A DNA stretch of 64,000 bases. Source: Thermoflavifilum sp. (GTDB taxonomy: Bacteria; Bacteroidota; Bacteroidia; Chitinophagales; Chitinophagaceae). The notes under the pieces were generated by a model. The model ran no database searches, was not told the origin of the DNA, and was given only the letters and a program-made list of their open reading frames with translations. The DNA lies in NCBI RefSeq assembly GCF_014961315.1, contig NZ_CP063141.1, positions 2,232,001 to 2,296,000 on the forward strand. The letters run 5' to 3'. The translations under genes and the position numbers were made by a program. This document shows positions 1 through 9,272 of this stretch, piece after piece. Position 1 is the first letter of the stretch. The number at the start of each line of letters is the position of its first letter.

Positions 1-1061
1 TCCGCATCAGCATCGGGGCTTCCGACCTGAACCGTTCTGCATTTACTTACGATGATATGCCGGCAGGGCAAACCGATACGGGATTACAATATTTCAATCT
101 GGGCGCCGATCAGTATGACCTCATTCCCGTGCTGCAAAAAATCCTGCAGATCAATCCCCATCTACATATCCTGGCCACGCCCTGGTCGGCTCCGGCCTGG
201 ATGAAGACCAACCAGAGCCTCATCGGCGGCAGTCTCGACACAGCCTATTATGGCGTCTATGCCCGATATTTCGTAAAATACATCCAGGCCATGGAAGCGC
301 AGGGCATTCCCATCGAAGCTATCACCCCGCAAAACGAACCCCTTTACGGCGGAAATAACCCGAGCATGGTGATGCAGGCAAACGAGGAATTGCGTTTTGT
401 GAGGGATAATTTAGGTCCGGCACTGCGCCGGGCCGGACTGCCCACCCGAATCATCGTGTATGACCATAATTGCGATCGGCCCGACTATCCGCTGGCGATA
501 TTGCAGGACAGCATAGCTCGACAATATGTTGACGGGTCGGCTTTTCATCTCTATGCGGGCAATATCACCGCCCTTTCGCAGGTGCACGACGCTTTTCCCG
601 ATAAAAATGTGTATTTCACCGAACAGTGGACGGGTGGCCCCGATCAATTTGGTCCCGACCTGGCCTGGGATATCCAGAACCTGATTATTGGCGCCACACG
701 CAACTGGAGCCGCTGTGTGATCAAATGGAACCTCGCCGCCGATCCCGATTATCAACCGCATACCCCGGGAGGATGTTCCACCTGTCTCGGCGCATTAACC
801 ATCGGTGCAACCATCACACGCAACTCACCGTATTACGCCATTGCCCATGCATCGAAGTTTGTGCCCTCCGGTTCGTTGCGTATCTATTCGTCCATGCCGA
901 ACGGCCTGCCCAACGTGGCTTTTCGCACGCCCGACGGCAGCAAGGTGTTGATCGTGTATAATGCCATGCAAACCGCACAGCCATTTACCATTGCGTTTCA
1001 TGGAAAACAGGTAAGCCCTGTTTTACCGGCAGGAGCGGTGGGCACATTTGTCTGGAGATAA
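1..1061 (+). CDS. GH30 family glycoside hydrolase (5' end outside window)
   Basis: The reading frame is open from the first bases, so the gene starts upstream of the window; the visible part is about 352 residues. It is a GH30 (beta-glucosylceramidase/beta-1,6-glucanase-type) TIM barrel. The strand segment TPWSAPAWMKT is typical of clan A GH30. The acid/base Glu lies in PQNEP (codon 336-338) and the nucleophile Glu in YFTEQW (codon 621-623). The C-terminus FVWR closes the small beta-domain that GH30 enzymes carry. The sequence differs from the second GH30 of the window (24089-25315), which has the xylanase-type motifs, so this one probably acts on a beta-glucan or another glycan. It converges with the flippase gene at 1119-2645. 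Family assignment is secure; substrate is unknown. Confidence 0.9.
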   Translation, partial: RISIGASDLNRSAFTYDDMPAGQTDTGLQYFNLGADQYDLIPVLQKILQINPHLHILATPWSAPAWMKTNQSLIGGSLDTAYYGVYARYFVKYIQAMEAQGIPIEAITPQNEPLYGGNNPSMVMQANEELRFVRDNLGPALRRAGLPTRIIVYDHNCDRPDYPLAILQDSIARQYVDGSAFHLYAGNITALSQVHDAFPDKNVYFTEQWTGGPDQFGPDLAWDIQNLIIGATRNWSRCVIKWNLAADPDYQPHTPGGCSTCLGALTIGATITRNSPYYAIAHASKFVPSGSLRIYSSMPNGLPNVAFRTPDGSKVLIVYNAMQTAQPFTIAFHGKQVSPVLPAGAVGTFVWR

Positions 1062-1118
1062 CATCATATCAATCTTTTCCTCAACTGGTCAATGCTGGAC
1101 AATTGATCTGAAAAACCT

Positions 1119-2645
1119 TTACAGGCGGTTTTCACCATCATTTTTCAGCTTTTGCCACCATTTTTCAACCAGTTGATTTACATCTTCCGAAAAGCGGAAA
1201 TACAATACGGTTGCGCCGAATAAACCGATATAAACCAGGCCTCTTAAAACGGCATCGATCAGATAAGCCATTACGCCCGTGTCCTGTCCGTGAACAAAAG
1301 GCAAAGGCAGGGACGTTGCAATCACATAAGCTGCTATACCCGATAACAAGATACCTGCCGTTGCCTTCCGGAAAGGTTGCATCCGAAAACGCCAGTAGAT
1401 AAACACGCATCGAATGAAATTAAACAAGCTCAGCGAGAGTGCAGCGGTGATGGCTGCGCCTAACATCCCGAAACGATGCACCAGAAAATAATTCAGGATG
1501 ATGCTGATGACGGTAAAAAATATATTCGTGTAAAAATCAAATTTCCAGAAATGCGAAGTTTGAATCACCTGATTGTTCACGCCGGTACCCAGGTCAATCA
1601 ATTTACCTGCGCCCAGAATCCACACCACCCAGCTAATGCCGCGGTATTTCTCGGGTAAGACATATTGAATATCCCTCAGGTCTGTGCAAATCAAGCCCAG
1701 GATCGCAAGCCCGGCAATCAACAGCGTGGCCGATGATTTATGATAAAGCTTCTCGATCTCACGATAATCTTTATTTTTCCAGTGTACGGCCAGCAGGGGT
1801 GTGGTGATAGAAGCCATGCCTCGCTGGGGCACTTCCATCAGGCGAATGATATAGTCGGCTATGGAATATACACCCGTTTGCGCAAGCCCATTGATACTGG
1901 AAATAAAAAAGATTTCCATGGTTTTGGCAAATACATTAAACACATTGCTGCTAAACACATAAAGGCTAAAGGAAAGCATGCGTTTCCATAATCTCCGGGT
2001 CACGGAACTCATCCGTATGTGCAGTTGAAATTGTCGACTGCGAATCAATACTACTAACAACACCAGTGCGGGAACGGCAAACAATCCGCTGTAGAGCTTA
2101 ATGAAGGTATCTACCGATATCCATCGCAAAGCCACGCCTGCAATCAGCACCGTACCATACAGTCGCACGATGGTTTCGCGCAGCAGGTTGGTGAGCACCG
2201 TTTTCCGCAAACCCCATGCAAAGCTTTCCAGCAGCGTGAAAAACAACATGAAAAAAACCATCGGAAACAACCAGAAATAATATTGCACAAACAGGGGCGA
2301 ATTACCCGAGAACTTGCGAATGATGAGTCCCTTGCCCAGCCAGCCCGCCAGTATAAACAGACCGAAGCCAATCAGGCAAATGCAAATCACCAGCAACGGC
2401 AAATCGTTTCTAGCGGGTTTCAAATATTCATGATAAAATGGAAAAAACTTATTCACCACCGGAACGGTACCCAGAGTAGCCAGCGCGGCCATCAATGCCG
2501 CGGCATTGACCATCAGCTGAATCAATCCGAATTGTTCGGGACTTAAAAAATGGGTAAACAACACCAGCACATTAAACGCACCAATGGCAAATCCGGCATA
2601 AATGAAGATGGTAGACTGAATGCTCTGGCGCCTGACAATACCCAT
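1119..2645 (-). CDS. Oligosaccharide flippase (Wzx/MOP superfamily)
   Basis: A 508-residue polytopic membrane protein with about 12-14 hydrophobic segments spread along its whole length, short loops and a positively charged C-terminal tail. The N-terminal segment with HFLSPEQFG is typical of polysaccharide-biosynthesis flippases of the MOP exporter superfamily. Such proteins move undecaprenyl-diphosphate-linked oligosaccharides across the inner membrane. The start ATG is at 2643-2645 on the minus strand. A TAnnTTTG-type -7 box (2671-2678, minus strand) lies 25 nt upstream. The neighbouring GT4 and FkbM methyltransferases (3058-6006) support a role in surface glycan synthesis. The exact glycan cannot be told from sequence. 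Confidence 0.88.
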   Translation of the reverse strand: MGIVRRQSIQSTIFIYAGFAIGAFNVLVLFTHFLSPEQFGLIQLMVNAAALMAALATLGTVPVVNKFFPFYHEYLKPARNDLPLLVICICLIGFGLFILAGWLGKGLIIRKFSGNSPLFVQYYFWLFPMVFFMLFFTLLESFAWGLRKTVLTNLLRETIVRLYGTVLIAGVALRWISVDTFIKLYSGLFAVPALVLLVVLIRSRQFQLHIRMSSVTRRLWKRMLSFSLYVFSSNVFNVFAKTMEIFFISSINGLAQTGVYSIADYIIRLMEVPQRGMASITTPLLAVHWKNKDYREIEKLYHKSSATLLIAGLAILGLICTDLRDIQYVLPEKYRGISWVVWILGAGKLIDLGTGVNNQVIQTSHFWKFDFYTNIFFTVISIILNYFLVHRFGMLGAAITAALSLSLFNFIRCVFIYWRFRMQPFRKATAGILLSGIAAYVIATSLPLPFVHGQDTGVMAYLIDAVLRGLVYIGLFGATVLYFRFSEDVNQLVEKWWQKLKNDGENRL

Positions 2646-2670
2646 GAAGCCTGAATTCGGTTAGGAAAGC

Positions 2671-2678
2671 CAAAAATA
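2671..2678 (-). promoter_or_regulatory. Putative -7 box for the flippase gene
   Basis: On the minus strand this reads TATTTTTG, a full match to the Bacteroidota -7 consensus TAnnTTTG, 25 nt before the flippase start. No well-spaced TTTG -33 element is seen, so the call rests on one box. Confidence 0.35.
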
Positions 2679-2789
2679 ATATTTTTGGTTTCAAATCATC
2701 CTGCCCACCGGCAGATAAGTATTGCGAATACAGATATGACTGCACATTTTTTCCGCCGGCGCCGACTGAGCCGGGAAGTTTCCGGTCCC

Positions 2790-3053
2790 GCCCGAGATTC
2801 ATCCACGCGTACGCCAGCGTCTGTTGTACGTGAAAATGGCTTTGAAGTGGTGGATATCATAGGCATACAGGGCCTTGCTTCGGTTGGCTTTCAATTGGTG
2901 CAGGATGCATTTTTATTTCGATTACCTGCTGTTGTAAAATGGTTTTTTGTTCCTGTCATGCAGCTCAGCATTGCATTAGCCGATCGGTTTCACACATCAA
3001 ATCATCGAAAAAAAGATGCTTGTGTGTTTATGATAGTAGCACAAAAACAATAG
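2790..3053 (+). pseudogene. C-terminal remnant of a SAM-dependent methyltransferase
   Basis: About 85 codons ending in TAG at 3051-3053 resemble the C-terminal end of class I methyltransferases found in glycan clusters. ENGFEVVDI is followed by a hydrophobic stretch of about 40 residues and a final FMIVAQKQ strand. The SAM-binding Rossmann part (GxGxG) and an N-terminus are absent, and the sequence upstream of about 2790 has no matching coding potential in any frame. The fragment ends 4 nt before the GT4 start at 3058, a spacing expected of a former operon partner. I infer a gene truncated by deletion or rearrangement. The alternative, a chance reading frame, is less likely because the methyltransferase-like signature and tail are coherent. 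Confidence 0.55.
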
Positions 3054-3057
3054 GTTA

Positions 3058-4200
3058 ATGAAAATTTGTATTACTCGATCCAATGCACAGGCTTATTCCG
3101 AAACTTTTATTGCGCAGCAGATTACATCCTTACAATCTATTTTTGGTGAAGAACACGTTTATACGATTTATGAAGGATGGCTCCCTCAACGTGACCCATC
3201 GGGTGGGTTACTCAATCCGCTGCCTTTGTTCTTGTTGAGCAAATGCCTAAAAAGATTTTTTCATATAGAAGATAGCATCATCAACCTGTATGGATTAATC
3301 CAATTCTTGAGCAAACATAAGTTTGATGTAATGCTTGCTAACTATGGGGTTACAGGAGCAAAAATATGGAAAGCCTGTGCTCGAGCACATGTTCCATTAA
3401 TTGTTCATTTTCATGGATTTGATGCTTTTCATAAGTCCACGTTAAGCAAGTACAGCAGAGCCTATCAAGACATGTTTCAATATGCCAGTTATATCATTGC
3501 GGTATCCGAAGATATGCGCAGGCAGTTGATAGCATTAGGTGCAGATCAGCAGAAAATTATCAGGATACCTTATGGGATCAATACAACGATTTTTGTGCCC
3601 GGCGATCCTTGCATAGCGCCACCCGTATTTCTGGCCGTGGGTAGGTTCACCGCCAAAAAAGCGCCTCAGCTTACCATCCAGGCTTTCAGCTCGGTGGTTC
3701 AGCAGGTGCCTGAATCCAGGTTGATCATGGTGGGCGATGGAGAATTGCTCGAGACGTGTGTGAAGCTTGCAAAACATTTGCATCTATCCGATAAAATCAC
3801 GTTTAAAGGTGTATTGCCGTTGGGTGAAGTTGCCCTGCTGATGCGTCAGGTGCGGGCTTTTGTACAACATTCCATGACAGCACCGGATGGGGATAAAGAA
3901 GGCATGCCCGTAGCTATTCTGGAGGCGGCATCCAGTGGCTTACCGGTTGTCAGCACATATCACGCAGGTATTCCTGAAGCAGTATTGCACGGGCAGACGG
4001 GATTTTTAGTAGAAGAAGGAGATGTAGATGGCATGGCGGCATACATGGTTAAACTCGCAACCGATCCCCTGCTGGCCCGCAATTTAGGTCTGGCTGCAAG
4101 AAAACATGTAATAAATCAATATGCAATAGATAGGCAGATTCGAGCACTTTCTGAGATTTTTATTCAAACGGTTAATTTTGATCGAAATAAGCAAGATTAA
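3058..4200 (+). CDS. Glycosyltransferase family 4 (GT-B)
   Basis: A 380-residue retaining GT-B glycosyltransferase of the GT4/WaaG type. The N-terminal acceptor domain contains HFHGFDAF and the linker segment IAVSEDMRRQ. The C-terminal donor domain begins with AVGRFTAKKAP and carries the E-x7-E nucleotide-sugar motif in GMPVAILEAASSGLPVVST. It presumably adds one sugar to a lipid-linked glycan on the cytoplasmic side of the membrane. The ATG at 3058 follows the methyltransferase remnant by 4 nt. The FkbM methyltransferase at 4259 is downstream on the same strand, so both may be cotranscribed. Donor and acceptor are unknown. Confidence 0.92.
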   Translation: MKICITRSNAQAYSETFIAQQITSLQSIFGEEHVYTIYEGWLPQRDPSGGLLNPLPLFLLSKCLKRFFHIEDSIINLYGLIQFLSKHKFDVMLANYGVTGAKIWKACARAHVPLIVHFHGFDAFHKSTLSKYSRAYQDMFQYASYIIAVSEDMRRQLIALGADQQKIIRIPYGINTTIFVPGDPCIAPPVFLAVGRFTAKKAPQLTIQAFSSVVQQVPESRLIMVGDGELLETCVKLAKHLHLSDKITFKGVLPLGEVALLMRQVRAFVQHSMTAPDGDKEGMPVAILEAASSGLPVVSTYHAGIPEAVLHGQTGFLVEEGDVDGMAAYMVKLATDPLLARNLGLAARKHVINQYAIDRQIRALSEIFIQTVNFDRNKQD

Positions 4201-4258
4201 AATGAAAATGTAAAACCTGTGTATATTAAAACGCGCTTATTCTAAAAATGAACTCAAC

Positions 4259-4972
4259 ATGGAATTTTTTAATTATTTGTGTCATTTTATACTCAGATCA
4301 CGAAAATTGTTGATGGGTAAAGATTTATACGTTCGAAAAGACATTTCCATATCAACTAAAACTTTAGGCAATAGACATGCATGCTGGACCTTTATTCCAA
4401 CTTTGTTAAATCAAAGCAGTATAGTTTATTCATTTGGTGTCGGCAGGGATATATCATTCGATCTTCATCTTATCAATATGTTTCATCTGCATGTCTTCGC
4501 TTTTGATCCCACTCCGTCTTCTATTGAATGGATAAAGAATGAAAATGGCCGGTTACCCGATGAATTTCATTTTTATGATTTCGGAATTGCATCTATTGAC
4601 GGTAATATTTCATTTTATCCGCCCGAATATAAGAATTATGGATCGTACTCTATTATTAAAGATGTTTATCAATCCTCATCCGTTATGCTACCCGTGAAGC
4701 GCTTGACAAGTATTATGCAGGAATTACATCACAATCACATTGACCTGTTAAAAATGGATGTAGAAGGAGCGGAGTATGCCGTTATTGAAGATATGGTGAA
4801 AAGCAACATTTTTCCAAGGCAATTGTTAATTGAATTTCATCATCGCTTTAAAAACATAGGAGTTCAGAAGACTAAGGAGATTATACATCTTCTTAAGCAA
4901 AATGAATATCACATATTCCATGTATCACCAACAGGGGCAGAAATTTCTTTTTTACGACTTGATCATGCATAA
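4259..4972 (+). CDS. FkbM family methyltransferase
   Basis: A 237-residue protein with the FkbM-type O-methyltransferase fold. A SAM-binding strand SFGVGRDISFD sits near residue 60, an acidic strand FAFDPTPSS follows, and the family hallmark LLKMDVEGAEY occurs near residue 165. FkbM enzymes methylate hydroxyl groups, and in surface-glycan loci they are usually taken to methylate sugars. The gene lies 58 nt after the GT4 gene on the same strand and is more AT-rich than the genes around 1 kb and 7-34 kb. An upstream ATG at 4248 is out of frame, which supports the start at 4259. Substrate is inferred only from context. Confidence 0.85.
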   Translation: MEFFNYLCHFILRSRKLLMGKDLYVRKDISISTKTLGNRHACWTFIPTLLNQSSIVYSFGVGRDISFDLHLINMFHLHVFAFDPTPSSIEWIKNENGRLPDEFHFYDFGIASIDGNISFYPPEYKNYGSYSIIKDVYQSSSVMLPVKRLTSIMQELHHNHIDLLKMDVEGAEYAVIEDMVKSNIFPRQLLIEFHHRFKNIGVQKTKEIIHLLKQNEYHIFHVSPTGAEISFLRLDHA

Positions 4973-5055
4973 AAGCGAGTAAAGATATTATTATTCTCTA
5001 TAATAATAAAAATTTAGTTCTGGGTTGTACCTAACTTAACATTAAATAGTAGAAA

Positions 5056-6006
5056 TCATTTGTGCAAAAATTTCTTTTTTAATTCATCTATAAATCGCAG
5101 ATGGATCACATTGCTTTTGATTTTCTTAATGGCAAACCGTTCCAGATCGTTGAAGATAGCATCATTAAAGTGCAATTTCGCTTTTCTGGATAGCTCTAAG
5201 GCAAAGCCATATTCCTCATTTAGTAAGGCTATCACGATACCAAGCATATAATCCCGAATTTCTCTAACGTCATCTTCATCGAACGTATTCAGGTAAAGCA
5301 TTTCCACCCATCCAGCATTTTTCTTGTGTGAAGCTGCAATTAATCTTTTGAAAATGGAGTTACGCGTAATTTCATCGATATGCTCCGGCGAAATACGACT
5401 GATGCCTTTCACGTGCAATTCACTTAAGAAAAACGGATATTTTTCCATAAATGATAAAATATGATGCAACTTATCTTCTCCATCATAGGTATCCATGATT
5501 CCGGGCTCCAGCTCGGCTGCGATGATACCTTTGATGAGCTTATCGCCTAATGCAGAAAATATGTGTAAGTCCAATCCCTGAGAATCTGCTTTAAACCAGT
5601 CGATGTATGCAATATTCAACTCCCTGAGCACAGATTTTATCGTTTTTATCTCGTAACTCACCTCACGCTCTATCATATATTTTCGAGCAAACGCATAAGG
5701 TTTCAGCTTTTCTGCATTTGGTTTTAAAAAGCTTGAACAATAAGGTGAGCGGGTGAGATAAAACGTACGACTTGCCTGATCTTCATCACCGACTCCACAA
5801 TGCATCGTGTAGAGTTTTTTATAGTGTTTATGTTCCTGTTCTACATATGCATATTCTCGCGTATCGGGGTCAAACGTAATGCAAACACTATAAGGAGCAA
5901 TCGCTTTCCAGCGCGAATGAATGGCTCCCGAAGCTCCAATATCTATCAATACAGGGGGCCTTTGCTCAAATTCTTTTCTTCGTAATACTTGATCAACGAT
6001 ATGCAT
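5056..6006 (-). CDS. FkbM-like methyltransferase with C-terminal extension
   Basis: A 316-residue protein. The N-terminal part holds a SAM-binding strand VLIDIGASGAIHSRW (residues about 19-33), an acidic strand ITFDPDT, and an FkbM-like motif WFKADSQGLDLHIF in which DSQG replaces the usual DVEG. The last ~100 residues are helical and charged, with no family I recognise. It faces the other FkbM gene (4259-4972) tail to tail. The two methyltransferases may modify the same glycan at different positions. The start ATG at 6004-6006 (minus strand) is the only good candidate. Confidence 0.78.
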   Translation of the reverse strand: MHIVDQVLRRKEFEQRPPVLIDIGASGAIHSRWKAIAPYSVCITFDPDTREYAYVEQEHKHYKKLYTMHCGVGDEDQASRTFYLTRSPYCSSFLKPNAEKLKPYAFARKYMIEREVSYEIKTIKSVLRELNIAYIDWFKADSQGLDLHIFSALGDKLIKGIIAAELEPGIMDTYDGEDKLHHILSFMEKYPFFLSELHVKGISRISPEHIDEITRNSIFKRLIAASHKKNAGWVEMLYLNTFDEDDVREIRDYMLGIVIALLNEEYGFALELSRKAKLHFNDAIFNDLERFAIKKIKSNVIHLRFIDELKKKFLHK

Positions 6007-6364
6007 AATTGTACTTTTTTCGAAATGAGATGTGGGCTATATTACATATCTCAGCAGACAACGCGATGGAGTTTATTGGTTCGTAGGATGTATTTTATTC
6101 CGATTACATCATGGTGATTTCAATATGCTGATCGTTTCATGAAGTTCGGTGAAATCTTACATGTTGTGCCGGTAAATAAGCCAGGTATTGCACGGGTATA
6201 GCTTAAAAACATAGGTTTCGGTATTTGTTTCTTTAAAACGATTGATGGATGCTTTTTCGAAGAAGTAAAGTTAGAAAAATCAGGTGAAGTTTTTATCTAT
6301 TTTAACTATCCCAACTTTGCTTCCTGCTGATCGGTGGATATTTTTAATTTCTTCATGCCATGTA
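6007..6364. other. 358-bp intergenic region, nothing recognised
   Basis: This gap lies between the FkbM-like gene and the 3' end of murB, both on the minus strand. Reading frames in it are short and unlike known proteins. No convincing hairpin terminator or TAnnTTTG box was found. Confidence 0.4.
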
Positions 6365-7411
6365 TCACCATACATTCACTTCTCTTTCGAGCATGATGCC
6401 GAAGCGTTCATACACGCTCTGGCGAATGCGTTCCGCAAGTTCGAGGATTTGCTTTCCGGTGGCTTTGCCATAATTCACCAGCACCAGTGCCTGATGGGCG
6501 TGCACACCGGCATCGCCTTCGCGATAGCCCTTCCAGCCGCATTGTTCAATGAGCCAGGCCGCCGGAATTTTCACGGTATGCTTGTCCACCGTGAAAGCAG
6601 GTAAATCTGGAAACTGTGCCTTCAATGTCTCATATTGTGCAACAGACATCTGTGGATTTTTGAAAAAACTACCCGCATTACCAATCTTAGCAGGATCGGG
6701 CAATTTCCGGGTTCGGATACGAATTACTGCATCGCTGATGGCTTTCAGGCTGAGTGCTTTTATTCCGGATCTATCCAGCTCTTCTCGCAAAGCGGCATAC
6801 TCGGTATGAAAGATGGGATGCTTGCTGAGCCTGTACACGACCCATATAATCATCAGTTTGCCTTGATACGTGTGTTTAAAGATACTGTCGCGATATCCGA
6901 ATGCACAATCGCTATTCGAAAAATGCATCAGCTCCTGTGTTTCCAGATGCCAGGCCACTACTTCATCGATCACATCCTTTACTTCCACACCATAAGCACC
7001 GATATTCTGTACCGGACTGGCGCCCACACTGCCCGGTATCAACGCCAGATTTTCCACACCCGCATAATGATTGCCCACACAGAACATCACGAATCGATGC
7101 CAGTTCTCGCCGCCGCCTACTTTTAACCACACTTCATCGGCGGTTTCGCGGATTACGGCAATACCTTTGATTTCATTTTTCAATACCAGTCCATCCACAT
7201 CGCGGGTGAAAAGGATATTACTCCCTTCACCCAGCACCAGTATGGGCATGGTTTTCCAGATATCGGCAATCAGCAATTCTTTTAGTTCATCCAGCTGCCG
7301 GATTGGGGCGAAATAACGTGCAAAGGCTTCCACGCCAAATGTGTTGTGCCTTTTCAGGGAATAATGTTCTTCCAGTGGCATAGGGAATGGTTGAGGCTTT
7401 CCTGCTTGCAA
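6365..7411 (-). CDS. murB: UDP-N-acetylmuramate dehydrogenase MurB
   Basis: A 348-residue cytoplasmic flavoenzyme that reduces UDP-GlcNAc-enolpyruvate to UDP-MurNAc with NADPH in peptidoglycan precursor synthesis. The FAD-binding part shows NTFGVEAFA, VLGEGSNILF (about residues 59-68) and PGSVGASPVQNIGAYG (126-141). The catalytic Ser is in GNAGSFFKNP (S248) and the terminal Glu region reads MLEREVNVW. The insert with FGYRDSIFK and the length match the type I (Escherichia coli-like) enzyme. It is divergent from the GH51 gene. Confidence 0.96.
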   Translation of the reverse strand: MQAGKPQPFPMPLEEHYSLKRHNTFGVEAFARYFAPIRQLDELKELLIADIWKTMPILVLGEGSNILFTRDVDGLVLKNEIKGIAVIRETADEVWLKVGGGENWHRFVMFCVGNHYAGVENLALIPGSVGASPVQNIGAYGVEVKDVIDEVVAWHLETQELMHFSNSDCAFGYRDSIFKHTYQGKLMIIWVVYRLSKHPIFHTEYAALREELDRSGIKALSLKAISDAVIRIRTRKLPDPAKIGNAGSFFKNPQMSVAQYETLKAQFPDLPAFTVDKHTVKIPAAWLIEQCGWKGYREGDAGVHAHQALVLVNYGKATGKQILELAERIRQSVYERFGIMLEREVNVW

Positions 7412-7456
7412 AATAATCAGAAAAAGATCCAGATTTCCCGAAAAAATTTAAACGTA

Positions 7457-7488
7457 TTTGTAACACTTAAAATAATTTTCTACTTTTA
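7457..7488 (+). promoter_or_regulatory. Promoter of the GH51 gene
   Basis: A -33 box TTTG (7457-7460) is separated by 20 nt from a -7 box TACTTTTA (7481-7488), close to the Bacteroidota consensus TTTG-N19-21-TAnnTTTG. The GH51 start codon follows at 7531. A transcript would begin near 7494. Confidence 0.6.
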
Positions 7489-7530
7489 CGCGAAGAACAT
7501 CCTTATTTCCACGAACCTAAATGATTGCTT

Positions 7531-9087
7531 ATGAAACGTACAAGCTGGCTGCTATTGGCCATATTCTGGGTGGGCGCATCGGTCGCACAGGCTCAGTCAC
7601 AGGCCACCCTGGTGCTTAACGACGCGCAGGCACATCAAACCATCAGCCGTTACATTTATGGTATGTTTTCCGAACATCTGGGCCGAGATATTTACGACGG
7701 CATCTGGGTAGGGAAGCAGTCATCCATTCCCAATAAAGATGGGATCAGGCTTGATGTGGTAGAAGCCCTTAAGCGCATCCATGTGCCGGTGATGCGCTGG
7801 CCCGGGGGCTGCTTTGCCGATGAATACCACTGGAAGGATGGCGTGGGTGATCCCGCACAGCGGCCAAAGACCATTAACACCAACTGGGGTGGCGTTACCG
7901 AAACCAATGCGTTCGGTACACATGAGTTCCTGGAATTCTGTCGACTGGTAGGTTGTGATCCCTACATTGCCGGTAATGTAGGCAGCGGCACGGTGCAGGA
8001 AATGTCGGAATGGGTGGAATACCTGAACTCCAATCAGGAAAGCAGCATTACCGATTGGCGCAGGCGCAATGGGCAGGATTCGGCCTGGAAGGTGCCTTTC
8101 TGGGGTGTAGGCAATGAAAGCTGGGGTTGTGGCGGCAACATGACGCCGGAATATTATGCCGATCTATATCGCCGTTATGCATCGTTCTGTAAAAATTATC
8201 CCGGCGCTCCGTTGAAAAAAATTGCCAGTGGCCCCAACGGTAATGATCTGCACTGGATGGAAGTGCTGTTGCAGGATATTCCGCACTGGATGATGTGGGG
8301 CATATCGCTGCATTATTATACCGTGCCTACAGGCAACTGGAGCCATAAAGGCTCGGCCACACAATTCGGCGAAGACGAATATTTCAGCACGTTGAAGCGG
8401 GCGTTGTTCATGGACCGCATCCTTCATGACCAGGAAGCATTGATGAATCGATATGATCCGCAAAAACGACTGGCGCTGGTAGTAGATGAATGGGGCGTGT
8501 GGACCGATGTGGAACCCGGTACCAATCCTGCTTTCCTGTACCAGCAAAACAGTCTTCGCGATGCCCTGGTAGCTGCTTCCACATTGAATATCTTCAACCA
8601 GCATTGCGACCGCGTGCGTATGGCCAATCTGGCACAAACCGTGAATGTGCTGCAATCGGTGATCCTCACCCATGGTGCACAAATGTTGCTCACACCCACC
8701 TACTGGGTTTTTGATCTGTATCAGGTGCATCAGGATGCCAGATTGGTGCCCCTGCAGCTGCTTGCGCCCTACTACGTCTTCGGCAATGATTCCCTGCCGG
8801 CCGTCAATGCCTCAGCCTCCATCGACAGTACGGGTGCCCTGCATATTTCGCTGGTAAATATTGACCCCGCGCATACCATTCCGGTGAAGATGTCATTCGC
8901 CGGGTCGATGAACTGGAAATTTGCTGGTGGTCAATTGCTGACTTCCGCGCATGTCAATGATTGTAATACGTTCGAACATCCCGATCTGGTTCATCCTGTG
9001 AGCTTCAGCGATGTCCGGCAAACGGGCGACATCTGGACCGTGAATATGCCCGCTAAATCCGTGGTAGTATTGACGCTGAAGAAGTGA
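7531..9087 (+). CDS. GH51 alpha-L-arabinofuranosidase
   Basis: A 518-residue secreted enzyme that releases alpha-L-arabinofuranosyl side chains from arabinoxylan or arabinan. A signal peptide covers about residues 1-22 (hydrophobic core, then VAQAQ). The family signatures YGMFSEHLGR and RWPGGCFADEYHW precede the catalytic domain. The acid/base Glu is E196 in GVGNESWG and the nucleophile is E320 in VVDEWGVW; a C-terminal beta-sandwich ends at SVVVLTLKK. I prefer ATG 7531 to the in-frame TTG two codons earlier because it gives a clean signal peptide. It has its own promoter and stands 7.5 kb from the main xylan operon, but its activity fits the same substrate. Confidence 0.95.
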   Translation: MKRTSWLLLAIFWVGASVAQAQSQATLVLNDAQAHQTISRYIYGMFSEHLGRDIYDGIWVGKQSSIPNKDGIRLDVVEALKRIHVPVMRWPGGCFADEYHWKDGVGDPAQRPKTINTNWGGVTETNAFGTHEFLEFCRLVGCDPYIAGNVGSGTVQEMSEWVEYLNSNQESSITDWRRRNGQDSAWKVPFWGVGNESWGCGGNMTPEYYADLYRRYASFCKNYPGAPLKKIASGPNGNDLHWMEVLLQDIPHWMMWGISLHYYTVPTGNWSHKGSATQFGEDEYFSTLKRALFMDRILHDQEALMNRYDPQKRLALVVDEWGVWTDVEPGTNPAFLYQQNSLRDALVAASTLNIFNQHCDRVRMANLAQTVNVLQSVILTHGAQMLLTPTYWVFDLYQVHQDARLVPLQLLAPYYVFGNDSLPAVNASASIDSTGALHISLVNIDPAHTIPVKMSFAGSMNWKFAGGQLLTSAHVNDCNTFEHPDLVHPVSFSDVRQTGDIWTVNMPAKSVVVLTLKK

Positions 9088-9143
9088 AGCTCAATAACGC
9101 CATGCAGAGTACTTCGGGTATATCAATCCATTTCTCCTTGCAT

Positions 9144-9187
9144 GCGCTGCATCCATCTGATTGCCTGTCGTGGGCTTGATGCAGCGC
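9144..9187. terminator. Hairpin after the GH51 gene
   Basis: Ten-base arms GCGCTGCATC (9144-9153) and GATGCAGCGC (9178-9187) are perfect complements around a 24-nt loop, followed by a short AGCTTTT. It lies 57 nt past the GH51 stop. The loop is long and the T-tract short, so a terminator role is plausible but not sure. Confidence 0.4.
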
Positions 9188-9229
9188 AGCTTTTCGTTAT
9201 GGATCAGCGGGTTTTGCTGCATTTATCCC

Positions 9230-9237
9230 TAACTTTG
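9230..9237 (+). promoter_or_regulatory. Putative -7 box for the aminotransferase gene
   Basis: TAACTTTG is an exact TAnnTTTG match, 35 nt before the preferred ATG at 9273. A TTTG occurs upstream but at 13-nt spacing, shorter than usual. Confidence 0.4.
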
Positions 9238-9272
9238 CGGCTGATTTTTTGAACATTTTCAATGAAAAATCC

